Assembly: GCF_024169315.1 (NCBI RefSeq)
Contig: NZ_JALJWR010000001.1
Location: 4,080,501 to 4,144,500, forward strand
Origin: Pseudomonas migulae
GTDB taxonomy: Bacteria; Pseudomonadota; Gammaproteobacteria; Pseudomonadales; Pseudomonadaceae
Direction of reading: 5' to 3'
DNA: 64,000 nucleotides
This document shows positions 7,742 through 17,464 of this stretch, piece by piece (position 1 is the stretch's first letter; every line of letters begins with the position of its first letter). The translations under genes were made by a program, and so were the position numbers. The notes beneath the pieces are model-generated. The model searched no databases, had not been told where the DNA came from, and saw nothing but the letters and a program-made list of their open reading frames with translations.

Positions 7742-9019
7742 ATGAGCAAGACTAACGCATCCCTGATGAAACGCCGCGAAGCCGCTGTACCACGCGGTGT
7801 TGGCCAGATTCACCCGATCTTCGCCGAGTCCGCGAAGAACGCTACCGTGACCGACGTTGAAGGTCGCGAGTTCATCGACTTCGCCGGCGGTATCGCCGTG
7901 TTGAACACCGGCCACGTGCACCCGAAAATCATCGCGGCCGTGACCGAGCAGCTGAACAAGCTGACCCACACTTGCTTCCAGGTACTGGCTTACGAGCCGT
8001 ACGTAGAAGTGTGCGAAAAAATCAACGCCAAGGTGCCAGGTGATTTCGACAAGAAAACCCTGCTGGTGACCACCGGTTCCGAAGCCGTGGAAAACTCCAT
8101 CAAGATCGCCCGTGCCGCCACTGGCCGTGCCGGCGTGATCGCGTTCACCGGCGCTTACCACGGTCGCACCATGATGACCTTGGGCCTGACCGGTAAAGTC
8201 GTGCCTTACTCGGCCGGCATGGGCTTGATGCCAGGCGGCATCTTCCGCGCGCTGTACCCGAACGAACTGCACGGTGTGAGCATCGACGATTCGATCGCCA
8301 GCATCGAACGCATCTTCAAGAACGACGCCGAGCCGCGTGATATCGCTGCCATCATCATCGAGCCGGTTCAGGGCGAAGGCGGTTTCTACGTCGCGCCTAA
8401 AGAGTTCATGAAGCGCCTGCGCGCTCTGTGCGACCAGCACGGCATTCTGCTGATCGCTGACGAAGTGCAGACCGGCGCTGGCCGTACCGGCACTTTCTTC
8501 GCCATGGAGCAGATGGGCGTTGCTGCCGACCTGACCACCTTCGCCAAATCCATCGCTGGCGGCTTCCCGCTGGCCGGTGTGTGCGGCAAGGCCGAATACA
8601 TGGACGCTATCGCTCCAGGCGGCCTGGGCGGCACCTACGCTGGTAGCCCGATCGCTTGCGCCGCAGCCCTGGCCGTAATGGAAGTGTTTGAAGAAGAACA
8701 CCTGCTGGACCGCTGCAAGGCAGTCGGCGAGCGTCTGGTCACTGGCCTCAAGGCCATCCAGGCCAAGTACCCGGTGATCGGCGAAGTCCGTGCCCTCGGC
8801 GCGATGATCGCGGTCGAGCTGTTCGTTGACGGCGACAGCCACAAGCCAAACGCCGCTGCCGTGGCATCGGTTGTGGCCAAGGCGCGCGACAAGGGCCTGA
8901 TCCTGCTGTCCTGCGGCACCTACGGCAACGTTCTGCGCGTCCTGGTACCGCTGACTTCGCCGGATGAGCAACTGGACAAAGGTCTGGCGATCATCGAAGA
9001 GTGCTTCTCGGAGCTCTGA
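7742..9019 (+). CDS. gabT: 4-aminobutyrate aminotransferase
   Basis: Moves the amino group of 4-aminobutyrate to 2-oxoglutarate, giving succinate semialdehyde for GabD. The 425 residues match the class III aminotransferase family: TGSEAVENSIKIAR for phosphate binding, YHGRT, the cofactor Asp in LIADEVQTG, and the Schiff-base lysine in TTFAKSIAGGFP (about 267). The start at 7742 has GAGG seven bases upstream. A strong terminator follows, so gabDT forms a closed unit. Confidence 0.95.
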   Translation: MSKTNASLMKRREAAVPRGVGQIHPIFAESAKNATVTDVEGREFIDFAGGIAVLNTGHVHPKIIAAVTEQLNKLTHTCFQVLAYEPYVEVCEKINAKVPGDFDKKTLLVTTGSEAVENSIKIARAATGRAGVIAFTGAYHGRTMMTLGLTGKVVPYSAGMGLMPGGIFRALYPNELHGVSIDDSIASIERIFKNDAEPRDIAAIIIEPVQGEGGFYVAPKEFMKRLRALCDQHGILLIADEVQTGAGRTGTFFAMEQMGVAADLTTFAKSIAGGFPLAGVCGKAEYMDAIAPGGLGGTYAGSPIACAAALAVMEVFEEEHLLDRCKAVGERLVTGLKAIQAKYPVIGEVRALGAMIAVELFVDGDSHKPNAAAVASVVAKARDKGLILLSCGTYGNVLRVLVPLTSPDEQLDKGLAIIEECFSEL

Positions 9020-9040
9020 TCGACTGGTGATCTGATCGAC

Positions 9041-9067
9041 AAAAACCCGCTTCGGCGGGTTTTTTTT
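9041..9067 (+). terminator. Terminator after gabT
   Basis: ACCCGC-TTCG-GCGGGT stem with a stable tetraloop, followed by a run of T, 21 bases after the gabT stop. Confidence 0.9.
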
Positions 9068-9142
9068 GTCTGCATTACACACTGCGCTGTTTCGAACGCC
9101 CCGCATTGACTAAGGTACAGGCATTGAGAGGGAGCTTGTTGC

Positions 9143-10357
9143 ATGACCGCCGTTGATTTACCCGCCGTACCCCGAGTGCTGATTGCCGAGGCCGATCCCT
9201 GGTCGCGCGATCTGCTCAAGCAAGTGCTGCTGAATGTGCGCTGCGATGCGCGCCTGGATTTGTGCGCCGATGGCCACGACGCGCTGACGCGACTGGCGGA
9301 AAACGTTTACGACCTGGTAATCGTCGATTGGGAATTGCCCGGCGTGGATGGCTTGAATGTCTTGCGCAGCGTCCGTCAGCGCAAACGTAATCCGCCGCTG
9401 CCTTTCATCCTGATGAGTAGCCGTAACGATGGCGTCAGCGTGCGCGAAGCCTTGTCGTATGCGCCCACTGCGTACCTGACCAAGCCGTTGAACATGGAAA
9501 GCCTGACCCAGCGTCTGCAAGACCTGCTGCTGAACGCCGGAGAAGAGGTGTCTTGTGAGGTTCCAGCGCTCGCACCGGGCATGACCTTGTCGGTGTACCT
9601 GGAACGTCGTCGCGAACTGGCTGACGGCGCGCCGCTGATGACGGACGTGCAGCTTGCGGTCAAACGCAGCCTGAACCCCAACGGCCTCGATCTGACGCGG
9701 CTGGAAGATGAGATCCGTACCGATCCGCAGATTACCGCCGTCCTGATCGCCGCCGCCAACAGCGCAGCCCAGCATCATGGTGTCGCCGTACAAACCCTGT
9801 CCCAGGCGTTGCATCGACTGGGCACCGGGCAGAGCATGAACCTTATTCTGGGGCTGGCACTCAAGCGCAGTGCACGGCTCAGCGATCCGTTGTTGGCGGA
9901 CTATGCCGAGCGTTATTGGGAGCTGTCGCTGCACACCGCCGAATATGCCCGGACGCTGGCGCGCCTGCTCGATCTGGATCAGGAGCGGTGCTATTGCGCC
10001 GGGATGTTGCATCGCCTGGGTGATCTGGCGTTGCTGCGCTGTTTGCAGGAATGGAAACAGGCCGGTGGTGAGCTGGATGAATGGGAGGAGGTGGGTGATG
10101 CCCTCGCCGATTTCGGCGCGGCGTATGGTTCCGCGCTGCGCACCCGCTGGCGCTTGCCTCTGGAGCTGCGAGAGCTGATTGCGGCGGTGTACCAGCTCGG
10201 TGGCGGGGTTTACTCCCGCGAGGCGTTGGTGATGAACATGGCGGCGCAGATGGCGCGTCTGACCGAGCATGAGGGCATTGAAGCGCTGGCCAAGAGCCGG
10301 ACGGCGCGGTTGCTCAAGATCGGGTTGCCGGAGCTGATGCGTCTGCGCAAAAAGTAA
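9143..10357 (+). CDS. Response regulator with HDOD output domain
   Basis: A 404-residue two-domain protein. Residues 10-130 form a receiver domain with the phospho-acceptor D62 (VIVDWELPG) and the conserved Lys in YLTKPLN (K114). About 145-360 form an HDOD domain, recognisable from LEDEIRTDPQITAVLIAAAN and LHRLGDLALLRCL; this is a degenerate HD fold lacking the metal-binding His-Asp pairs. HDOD regulators often act in signalling linked to cyclic-di-GMP and motility. No histidine kinase lies nearby, so the partner is unknown. The start follows GAGGGAG. A diguanylate cyclase lies convergently downstream beyond a REP pair. Confidence 0.85.
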   Translation: MTAVDLPAVPRVLIAEADPWSRDLLKQVLLNVRCDARLDLCADGHDALTRLAENVYDLVIVDWELPGVDGLNVLRSVRQRKRNPPLPFILMSSRNDGVSVREALSYAPTAYLTKPLNMESLTQRLQDLLLNAGEEVSCEVPALAPGMTLSVYLERRRELADGAPLMTDVQLAVKRSLNPNGLDLTRLEDEIRTDPQITAVLIAAANSAAQHHGVAVQTLSQALHRLGTGQSMNLILGLALKRSARLSDPLLADYAERYWELSLHTAEYARTLARLLDLDQERCYCAGMLHRLGDLALLRCLQEWKQAGGELDEWEEVGDALADFGAAYGSALRTRWRLPLELRELIAAVYQLGGGVYSREALVMNMAAQMARLTEHEGIEALAKSRTARLLKIGLPELMRLRKK

Positions 10358-10370
10358 GTCCGACACAGAT

Positions 10371-10467
10371 CCCTGTGGGAGCGGGCTTGCTCGCGAATGT
10401 GGTGTATCAGTCGACATCAACTTTGACTGACACACCGCATTCGCGAGCAAGCCCGCTCCCACAGGGG
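10371..10467. repeat. REPIN
   Basis: Two inverted copies of the GTGGGAGCGGGCTTGCTCG type REP, with matching arms of nearly 30 bases, between two convergent genes. Confidence 0.9.
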
Positions 10468-10492
10468 TTTTGCGTGGCTCCTGAGGTTTTTG

Positions 10493-11488
10493 TCAGCTGG
10501 ATATGATCCGGTTCTTGCCCTGGCGCTTCGCTTCATACATCGCCGCATCCGCCCTGGCAAACAGGCTCTCGACGCTTTCATCCTCGGCGGTCAAGCTGGT
10601 CAAACCCTGGCTGACAGTGATGCCGAACGTCTGCTGGTCATGGCTGAAGCTCAAACGCTGAATCTCCCGTTGCAGACGCTCGGCCACTTGCATGGCCATG
10701 TCTGGCGCACAGCCGGGAAACACCGCGGCGAATTCCTCGCCACCGATCCGTCCGAACACATCGCCGCGACGCAATGTCCCGCGACCGGTCTCGGCAATGT
10801 GTTGCAGCACGTTGTCGCCTTCCGGGTGACCGTAGGTGTCGTTGATTACCTTGAAGTCATCTATGTCCAGCAGCAGAAACGCCAGCGGCGCACCTTGTTG
10901 GCGTGCCAGTTCGAACTCACGATGGGCACAGTCGAAGAAATGCCGGCGATTGCTGCTCTGGGTCAGGACGTCGGTGGTGGCCAGGCGATGCAGCTCGCTT
11001 TCCATCAGCTTCTTGTCAGTGATGTCTTCGGCAATGCCGACAATGATCACCGGCTGGCCGGGTTCGGCCTGACGGTTGATGAAGCACTTGTCACTGAGCC
11101 AGCGCACTTGGCCATCGGCGGCGATGATGCGGTACTCGCGGTCTTCGACGGCGCCTTTTTCCAGCACTTCGGCGAGGCTGCGCTCGGCGTACTCCAGATC
11201 GTCGGGGTAAATGCTGTCACGCCACTGGCTGTAGTCGGACAGCAACAGGCCCGCGGAACGGCCGAAAATCCGCTCATAGGCGGGGCTCACGTAGAGCACC
11301 TGGCGGGTTTCCCAGTTGAATGCCCAAAGCACCGCGTTAACGCTTACCAGCAGAGAGCTGAACAGCTGTTCGCGCTCGCTCAGGCGTGCGACTTCGCCTT
11401 GGGCGTGCATCAATGCCATCAAGGTTTGTGCGGCCTCGGGCCACTGGGGTAGGGATGAGTCTTGGAGGTTCTTGGTGACCATCGACAC
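10493..11488 (-). CDS. PAS-containing diguanylate cyclase
   Basis: A 331-residue protein that should make cyclic-di-GMP from two GTP. Residues 45-160 form a PAS domain with PAC end (YRIIAADGQVRWLSDK, IVGIAEDITDKK). The GGDEF domain (about 168-331) has an intact active site GGEEF at 249-253 and an inhibitory I-site RRGD at 240-243, so product feedback is expected. No membrane segment is seen, so it is cytoplasmic and probably senses a small ligand through the PAS domain. The start could be GTG 11488 or ATG 11482. Confidence 0.9.
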   Translation of the reverse strand: MSMVTKNLQDSSLPQWPEAAQTLMALMHAQGEVARLSEREQLFSSLLVSVNAVLWAFNWETRQVLYVSPAYERIFGRSAGLLLSDYSQWRDSIYPDDLEYAERSLAEVLEKGAVEDREYRIIAADGQVRWLSDKCFINRQAEPGQPVIIVGIAEDITDKKLMESELHRLATTDVLTQSSNRRHFFDCAHREFELARQQGAPLAFLLLDIDDFKVINDTYGHPEGDNVLQHIAETGRGTLRRGDVFGRIGGEEFAAVFPGCAPDMAMQVAERLQREIQRLSFSHDQQTFGITVSQGLTSLTAEDESVESLFARADAAMYEAKRQGKNRIISS

Positions 11489-11568
11489 AAAATCTCAAAG
11501 GGCCGCGTATTGGACAGCGGTCGCAACTAAGCCCGCCGTAGTGGCGAAGTGTCTTTGAGATAGGGGAT

Positions 11569-11728
11569 TTGGAGCTTAGTTCCCGCCTTGGGTGGCTAGC
11601 GGGGCTGCTCCCGCCGGGCGGTACTGGCGACGCGTTTTTCAGTTGAAACGCGTCGTCAGGTTTTGCGGCTGCTGCGCAGCCGAACGGGGCGGTGCGGCGT
11701 TCCGATGAATCCCCTCGCCACAAAAAGC
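11569..11728. repeat. Second-class repeat, imperfect
   Basis: A degenerate member of the family that carries CCCCGTTCGGCTGCGCAGC and ends in CCCCTCGCCACAA. Its left arm has decayed. It lies between the cyclase gene and desA. Confidence 0.6.
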
Positions 11729-11741
11729 TCCCTTGCCACAG

Positions 11742-12929
11742 TCAGGCGGTGGCGGCGGGGCGCAGGGAGTAGGTCTTCAGTTGGTCGGCGAAGTCGCGCA
11801 GGGATTGAATCCCGCTGGCTTCGGCTTCGTGTACCCAATCCTTGATGGCGGCCAGCATGTCGTGACCATTTGAGCTGGTCTTGACCCAGATCTGCTGCAA
11901 GGCCAGTCGTTTCTCGTAAATTACCTTCAGCGCCTGGCTGTGCTCGAGCATGGTCTGGATGCGTACGTGGTGTTTGTCATCGAGCAGGCTGGTTTCCCGG
12001 GAGAGCAGACGTTTGGCCCGATGGAACTGGTGACGGACCGAGTGATCGACCTTTTCCAGTTCCTGTTTGACCAGCGGCGCGATCACCAATTTGCGGTATT
12101 GGGCCATGATCTGGAAGCGGTTGTTGAGGATGGCCATGGCAGTGTCCATGTCCAGGCTGCCTTTACCTTCGACCCGGTGGGCAATCGGTGCAACCCGCTG
12201 AACCTTGGCCAGACGCAGGAAGCTGAAGACCTGGATCCAGGCCCAGCCAAGGTCGAACTCCCACTTCTTCACCGACAGTTTTGCCGAATTAGGGTAGGTG
12301 TGATGGTTGTTATGCAGTTCTTCACCGCCGATCAGGATGCCCCAGGGCACCAGGTTGGTCGCCGCATCGCGGCATTCGAAGTTGCGGTAGCCGACGGCAT
12401 GGCCCAGGCCATTGACCACGCCGGCGGCCCAGACCGGGATCCACATCATCTGGATGGCCCAGATGGTGATGCCGATGGTGCCGAACAGCAGCAGGTCGAT
12501 GACGCCCATGATCGCCACACCCAGCAGCGGGAAACGGCTGTAGAGGTTGCGTTCGATCCAGTCTTCGGGGCAGTTCTTGCCGTAGATGCGCAGGGTCTCG
12601 GGGTTTTCCGCTTCGGCGCGGTACAGCTCGGCGCCTTTGCGCAGAACGGTGGACAAGCCCTTGATGACCGGGCTGTGCGGGTCATCGGCGGTTTCGCATT
12701 TGGCGTGATGCTTGCGGTGGATGGCGGTCCACTCGCGGGTGTTCTGCGCCGTGGTGAGCCACAGCCAGAAGCGGAAGAAATGTTTCAGGCCAGCATTGAG
12801 CTCAAGCGAGCGATGGGCTGAATAACGATGCAGATAGACCGTGACGCCGATAATCGTGACGTGGGTCATCAGCAGGGTGACTGCCACCAGTGACCAGGGC
12901 GACAAGCCGAGAAAACCTTCGTACCACAT
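11742..12929 (-). CDS. desA: Membrane fatty-acid delta-9 desaturase
   Basis: Puts a cis double bond into acyl chains, using molecular oxygen and a di-iron centre. The 395-residue protein has the three histidine boxes of the family: HRYSAH (H34-H39), HRKHH (71-75) and HNNHH (206-210), with hydrophobic segments near 14-33, 138-160 and 161-178. A helical tail after residue 270 is typical for this group. Gene order next to a GGDEF/EAL gene, oscA and sbp matches P. aeruginosa desA (PA0286), recalled from memory, which supports this name over desB. It is divergent from the GGDEF/EAL gene. Confidence 0.9.
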   Translation of the reverse strand: MWYEGFLGLSPWSLVAVTLLMTHVTIIGVTVYLHRYSAHRSLELNAGLKHFFRFWLWLTTAQNTREWTAIHRKHHAKCETADDPHSPVIKGLSTVLRKGAELYRAEAENPETLRIYGKNCPEDWIERNLYSRFPLLGVAIMGVIDLLLFGTIGITIWAIQMMWIPVWAAGVVNGLGHAVGYRNFECRDAATNLVPWGILIGGEELHNNHHTYPNSAKLSVKKWEFDLGWAWIQVFSFLRLAKVQRVAPIAHRVEGKGSLDMDTAMAILNNRFQIMAQYRKLVIAPLVKQELEKVDHSVRHQFHRAKRLLSRETSLLDDKHHVRIQTMLEHSQALKVIYEKRLALQQIWVKTSSNGHDMLAAIKDWVHEAEASGIQSLRDFADQLKTYSLRPAATA

Positions 12930-13064
12930 AGGCTATAGGGCCCTCGAAAAAGAAAAAAACAGCCGTTGCATTATCACTAAGCCCACAGATAAAACCAGTC
13001 GCCCTTTCAGATAAGAGTGGCTGGATGTTTCTTTAACCTATAATTCCAACTCTTTTGTAGGGAC

Positions 13065-14996
13065 ATGGACGGCCGAATGTCTGCCACCTTTCGCGACGCA
13101 TTGCGTGCGGCGCTGCTTTATCTGTTGCTATCCGTAGTCTGGCTGCAGTTTAGTGGTTATTTATTGAACAGTTTCTTCGATAGCTCTGACGAGCTGCTGC
13201 GGTGGCAACTGATCAACGGTTACGTCTGGGTCGCGTTTAGTGCCGGGCTGATCTTCATCGCCAGAGCGCGATTGCTCCGGTGCCTCGGGATCGCTGCCAC
13301 ATTGCGTGAGCGAAATGACGACCGCGAGCGTTTGCGTCAGGCGGCTGCGGTATTTGATTGCACGCGCGAAGGTGTGCTGGTCACCGATCGCAACGGCTTG
13401 ATCGTCCACGTTAACCGGGCGTTCATGGAAATCACCGGGTACTCGCTTGAGGAAGTGCTGGGCCAGCGACCGAGCCTGTTCAAGTCGGGTCATCACCCGG
13501 CGGATTTTTACCAGGCGATGTTCGCGACACTCAATAGCATCGGCGAATGGAGCGGGGAAATCTGGAATCGCCGAAAAAGCGGTGAGATCTACCCGCAATG
13601 GCAGACGATCCGCATTATTCACGACGAACTGGGCCAGCTCAGCCATTACGTTGCCGTGTTTTCCGATATCAGCGCGATCAAGAACTCCGAACATGAACTC
13701 AAGCATCTGGCTCATCACGACCCACTGACGGATTTGCCTAACCGCTTGCTGTTCACCGACCGTACCGAGCAGGCGCTGACTTCGGCGCAACTCCACAAGC
13801 GTGGCTGTGCGTTACTGATGATCGATCTGGATCATTTCAAGATGATCAACGACAGCCTCGGACACACGGTCGGCGACCAACTGCTCAAAGCCGTGGCCGA
13901 GCGTTTGCAGGCCTTGCTTGGCCCGGAGATCACGTTGGCGCGACTGGGGGGGGATGAGTTCGCAGTGCTCGCCGAAAGCTGTCCGCAGTTGATGCAGGCT
14001 GCGGCGTTGGCGCAGCGGATCATTGATGGCCTCAAAGAGCCGTTCCTGATTGGCGAGCATCAACTGTTCATCAATACCAGCATCGGTATCAGTCTGTTCC
14101 CCGGCGATGCCTTGAGCGCTGAACAGCTATTGCGTAATGCTGACTCGGCGCTGTTCAAGGCCAAAAGCGCCGGACGCGATGGCTACGCCCTTTATACCGA
14201 AGAGCTGACAGCCCATGCCCAGAACAGGGTCGAGACTGCTGTAGAGCTGCGCCGAGCGCTGGAACAGCAGGAGCTGCGCGTTTATTACCAGCCGGTTCAT
14301 GACTTGAAGACCCGTCGCCTGGTCGGCGTCGAAGCGCTGGTGCGCTGGGAGCATCCGAAGCGCGGGCTCGTGTCGCCGGCAGAATTCATTCCCATCGCTG
14401 AACGGACCGGGTTGATCGCAGAAATCGATACCTGGGTGATGCGCCAGGCTTGTCAGCAAATGTGCCTGTGGCAGCAGGCAGGTGTGGCGTTGTCGTTTGT
14501 AGCGGTGAACGTCTCGTCTCGATTGTTCGCTCGTCGTGAGCTCTTTCAGCAAGTGGCGAAAGTGCTGCACGAAACCGGGCTGGATCCGGCGTATCTGGAG
14601 CTGGAAGTCACTGAGAGCGCGGTGATGGAAGACCCTGAAGTGGCGTTGGAGCAGATGCATCGACTGCGCGAGCTGGGTGTGCGACTGGCCATCGATGATT
14701 TCGGTACGGGCTATTCGTCGCTGTTGCGGCTCAAGCGTCTGCCGGTGCAGAAGCTCAAGATCGATCAGGGATTTGTCGCCGGTTTGCCGTGGGATGAGGA
14801 TGACGTGGCGATCGTGCGCGTGATCATCGCCCTGGCGCAGAGCATGGGGATGCAGGTGCATGCCGAAGGCATCGAGCAGGTCGAACAGGCGAGTTTCCTT
14901 CTTGAGCAGAGTTGCGATCTGGGGCAGGGGTACTGGTTTGGGCGGCCGGTGCCGGCTGAGAAACTCGATTGGGCGAGTGCACCGGTGATTGGCTGA
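13065..14996 (+). CDS. pipA: Membrane PAS-GGDEF-EAL protein (cyclic-di-GMP turnover)
   Basis: Two N-terminal membrane helices (about 11-33 and 52-67) are followed by a PAS domain (90-205), a GGDEF domain with intact GGDEF at 295-299, and an EAL domain with EAL at 423-425 in VEALVRWEHP and the loop-6 region IDDFGTGYSS. Both catalytic sites look usable, so the net activity cannot be read from sequence; the homologue at this place in P. aeruginosa (PA0285, PipA) is known as a phosphodiesterase. Start choice lies between ATG 13065 and ATG 13077; a TATAAT sequence at 13039-13044 is a possible -10 box. The shared intergenic region with desA is 135 bases. Confidence 0.85.
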   Translation: MDGRMSATFRDALRAALLYLLLSVVWLQFSGYLLNSFFDSSDELLRWQLINGYVWVAFSAGLIFIARARLLRCLGIAATLRERNDDRERLRQAAAVFDCTREGVLVTDRNGLIVHVNRAFMEITGYSLEEVLGQRPSLFKSGHHPADFYQAMFATLNSIGEWSGEIWNRRKSGEIYPQWQTIRIIHDELGQLSHYVAVFSDISAIKNSEHELKHLAHHDPLTDLPNRLLFTDRTEQALTSAQLHKRGCALLMIDLDHFKMINDSLGHTVGDQLLKAVAERLQALLGPEITLARLGGDEFAVLAESCPQLMQAAALAQRIIDGLKEPFLIGEHQLFINTSIGISLFPGDALSAEQLLRNADSALFKAKSAGRDGYALYTEELTAHAQNRVETAVELRRALEQQELRVYYQPVHDLKTRRLVGVEALVRWEHPKRGLVSPAEFIPIAERTGLIAEIDTWVMRQACQQMCLWQQAGVALSFVAVNVSSRLFARRELFQQVAKVLHETGLDPAYLELEVTESAVMEDPEVALEQMHRLRELGVRLAIDDFGTGYSSLLRLKRLPVQKLKIDQGFVAGLPWDEDDVAIVRVIIALAQSMGMQVHAEGIEQVEQASFLLEQSCDLGQGYWFGRPVPAEKLDWASAPVIG

Positions 14997-15011
14997 GGTC
15001 ACCTTCTACCT

Positions 15012-15109
15012 TTGTGGCGAGGGGACTTGTCCCCGTTCGGCTGCGCAGCAGACGCAAAAAAATGGGGCCGCTGCGCCACCCAACGGGGACAAGTCCCCTC
15101 GCCACAAGG
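15012..15109. repeat. Second-class repeat, full pair
   Basis: Inverted arms TGTGGCGAGGGGACTTGTCC and its partner GGGGACAAGTCCCCTCGCCA enclose a loop with GGCTGCGCAGC. Located after the GGDEF/EAL gene. Confidence 0.9.
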
Positions 15110-15187
15110 GATTTGTGTGGTCAGGGAAAATCATATCTCCCTGCACAACCCCTTGCCCTGCCGAATTATTTTTCTGGTTATATAAAC

Positions 15188-15212
15188 ATTCTTAAATAGT
15201 CTTTTTAAGAAT
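15188..15212. promoter_or_regulatory. Inverted repeat upstream of oscA-sbp
   Basis: Perfect 9-base arms ATTCTTAAA and TTTAAGAAT, seven bases apart, in an AT-rich stretch about 85 bases before oscA. The position fits an activator site for sulfur starvation genes such as CysB; the assignment is inference. Confidence 0.5.
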
Positions 15213-15295
15213 ATCCGCACCTATCTACTATTGGTCTCACGCCGCAAGCAGTGCCGGACACTGCCAGGCAACCTCTCAGTCGAAGGAGCAGCACC

Positions 15296-15478
15296 ATGAG
15301 CGCATCCCTACGTAGCGTTGACGGTCAAGACGAAGCCACCATCTTGCGTGAGATCCAGAGCGCCCTGCGCGACCTGCGGTTCGGCGCCGTGGAAATCACC
15401 GTGCACAACGCTCAGGTGGTCCAGATCGAACGCAAGGAAAAATTCCGTTTGCAGACCCCGAGCAACAAACCGAGCTAA
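15296..15478 (+). CDS. oscA: Small sulfur-starvation protein OscA (DUF2292)
   Basis: A 60-residue protein: ILREIQSALRDLRFGAVEIT, then VHNAQVVQIERKEKFR, the DUF2292 pattern. Homologues next to sbp are called OscA and are needed for use of organic sulfur and for growth under chromate, which competes with sulfate. It probably acts in the cytoplasm by an unknown mechanism. ATG 15296 has a GAAGGAG site; a frame from 15251 has none. It is followed after 70 bases by sbp, likely on one transcript. Confidence 0.85.
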   Translation: MSASLRSVDGQDEATILREIQSALRDLRFGAVEITVHNAQVVQIERKEKFRLQTPSNKPS

Positions 15479-15548
15479 ACCACCGGCAGCCCGATTCCCG
15501 CAACCATAAAAAAAATCCAACACACCCAGAATTCCAGGAGCTTTCACC

Positions 15549-16562
15549 ATGTCGTCGATTCGTCATTTCGCTTTGGCCGCCCTGGCCAGTGCCCTTTTTG
15601 CGGGTTCCGCGGTTGCCAAGGATTACGAGCTGCTCAATGTGTCATACGACCCGACGCGTGAGCTGTATCAGGATTACAACGCTGAGTTCGTGAAGTTCTG
15701 GCAGAAAGATCACGCTGGCGACAACGTGAAGATCCAGCAATCCCACGGTGGTTCGGGCAAACAGGGCCGTGCGGTGATCGACGGTCTGCGGGCTGACGTA
15801 GTGACTCTGGCGCTGGCCGGTGACATCGACGAAATCGCCAAGCTTGGCAAGACTCTGCCGGCTGACTGGCAGAAGCGTCTGCCGGAAGCGAGCACGCCGT
15901 ACACCTCGACCATCGTGTTCCTGGTGCGCAAGGGCAACCCTAAAGGCATCAAGGACTGGGGCGACCTGGTCAAGAACGACGTGTCGGTCATCACCCCGAA
16001 CCCGAAAACCTCCGGCGGCGCTCGCTGGAACTTCCTCGCAGCCTGGGCCTACGGCCTGAAAGCCAACGGCGGCGACGAAGCCAAGGCCAAAGAATACGTA
16101 CAAACCCTGTTCAAGCACGTGCCAGTGCTGGACACCGGTGCGCGCGGTTCGACCATCACCTTCGTCAACAACGGTCAGGGTGACGTGTTGCTGGCCTGGG
16201 AAAACGAAGCCTTCCTGGCCCTGAAAGAAGACGGTGGCGCCGACAAATTCGAAATCGTCGTACCTTCGCTGTCGATCCTCGCCGAACCGCCAGTGGCCGT
16301 GGTCGACAAGAATGCCGAGAAAAAGGGCAACGAACAGATCGCCGAAGCGTACCTCAAGCACCTGTACAGCCCGGCCGGTCAGGAAATCGCGGCGAAAAAC
16401 TTCTATCGTCCACGTGACAAGGATGTCGCCGCGAAGTACGCCCAGCAGTTCCCGAAACTGGACCTGGTGACCATCGACAAGGACTTCGGCGGCTGGAAAA
16501 CCGCGCAGCCGAAATTCTTCAATGACGGTGGCGTGTTCGACCAGATCTACTCGGCGCAGTAA
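15549..16562 (+). CDS. sbp: Periplasmic sulfate-binding protein
   Basis: Captures sulfate or thiosulfate for the CysTWA importer. The 337 residues start with a signal peptide ending AVA near residue 23, then the family pattern [25 protein letters not shown] (anion-binding loop) and [15 protein letters not shown]. The length is typical. A CCAGGAG site precedes the start. It heads the sbp-cysT-cysW-cysA operon, with only 70 bases between it and cysT. Confidence 0.97.
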   Translation: MSSIRHFALAALASALFAGSAVAKDYELLNVSYDPTRELYQDYNAEFVKFWQKDHAGDNVKIQQSHGGSGKQGRAVIDGLRADVVTLALAGDIDEIAKLGKTLPADWQKRLPEASTPYTSTIVFLVRKGNPKGIKDWGDLVKNDVSVITPNPKTSGGARWNFLAAWAYGLKANGGDEAKAKEYVQTLFKHVPVLDTGARGSTITFVNNGQGDVLLAWENEAFLALKEDGGADKFEIVVPSLSILAEPPVAVVDKNAEKKGNEQIAEAYLKHLYSPAGQEIAAKNFYRPRDKDVAAKYAQQFPKLDLVTIDKDFGGWKTAQPKFFNDGGVFDQIYSAQ

Positions 16563-16632
16563 TCTGCTGTAGGTCATAAACGAGCCCTGATTTAACCGTC
16601 GGGGCTTTGCGCGTTCTCAACCAAGGACTTTT

Positions 16633-17451
16633 ATGTCGCGTCGTATCTCCCCCGTCATACCCGGCTTCGGGCTGACGCTGGGCTACACCTTGGTGTACCT
16701 CAGCCTGATTGTGCTCATTCCACTGGCGGCGATGTTCGTGCATGCCGCTCAACTCACCTGGGATCAGTTCTGGGCGATCATCTCGGCGCCCCGCGTGCTG
16801 GCGGCGTTGAAGCTGAGCTTCGGCACGGCGTTCTATGCCGCGATCATCAACGGCATCATCGGCACGCTGCTGGCCTGGGTGCTGGTGCGCTACACCTTCC
16901 CGGGTCGCAAGATCATCGATGCGATGATCGATCTGCCCTTCGCATTGCCCACGGCCGTGGCCGGTATTGCGCTGACCGCGTTGTACACCCCGACCGGGCT
17001 GGTGGGTCAGTTCGCGGCGGACCTTGGCTTCAAGATCGCGTATACCCCCCTCGGCATCACGCTGGCGCTGACTTTTGTAACGCTTCCATTCGTAGTACGT
17101 ACGGTACAGCCAGTATTGGCCGATATACCCCGTGAAGTGGAAGAGGCGGCGGCGTGCCTCGGTGCAAAACCGCTGCAGGTTTTCCGCCATATCCTGGTGC
17201 CTGCGCTGCTGCCCGCGTGGTTGACTGGTTTTGCGTTGGCCTTTGCCCGCGGGGTCGGCGAGTACGGTTCGGTGATTTTCATCGCCGGCAACATGCCGAT
17301 GAAAACCGAGATCCTGCCGTTGCTGATCATGGTCAAGCTCGACCAGTACGATTACACCGGCGCTACCTCCATTGGTGTACTGATGCTGGTGGTTTCCTTC
17401 GTCCTGTTGCTGCTGATCAACTTGCTGCAACGCCGCATCGAAACCCCATAA
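16633..17451 (+). CDS. cysT: Sulfate ABC transporter permease
   Basis: A 272-residue inner membrane protein with six predicted helices and the permease motif [21 protein letters not shown], which contacts the CysA ATPase. It forms the translocation channel together with CysW. AAGGA lies before ATG 16633, and 13 bases separate its stop from cysW, which has its own strong GGAGG site. Confidence 0.95.
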   Translation: MSRRISPVIPGFGLTLGYTLVYLSLIVLIPLAAMFVHAAQLTWDQFWAIISAPRVLAALKLSFGTAFYAAIINGIIGTLLAWVLVRYTFPGRKIIDAMIDLPFALPTAVAGIALTALYTPTGLVGQFAADLGFKIAYTPLGITLALTFVTLPFVVRTVQPVLADIPREVEEAAACLGAKPLQVFRHILVPALLPAWLTGFALAFARGVGEYGSVIFIAGNMPMKTEILPLLIMVKLDQYDYTGATSIGVLMLVVSFVLLLLINLLQRRIETP

Positions 17452-17464
17452 GGAGGCGCGAACC

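Noticed and set aside
7577..9106. A 509-codon open frame on the minus strand opposite gabT
   Set aside because: Antisense to a gene with full family motifs; composition is that of a shadow.
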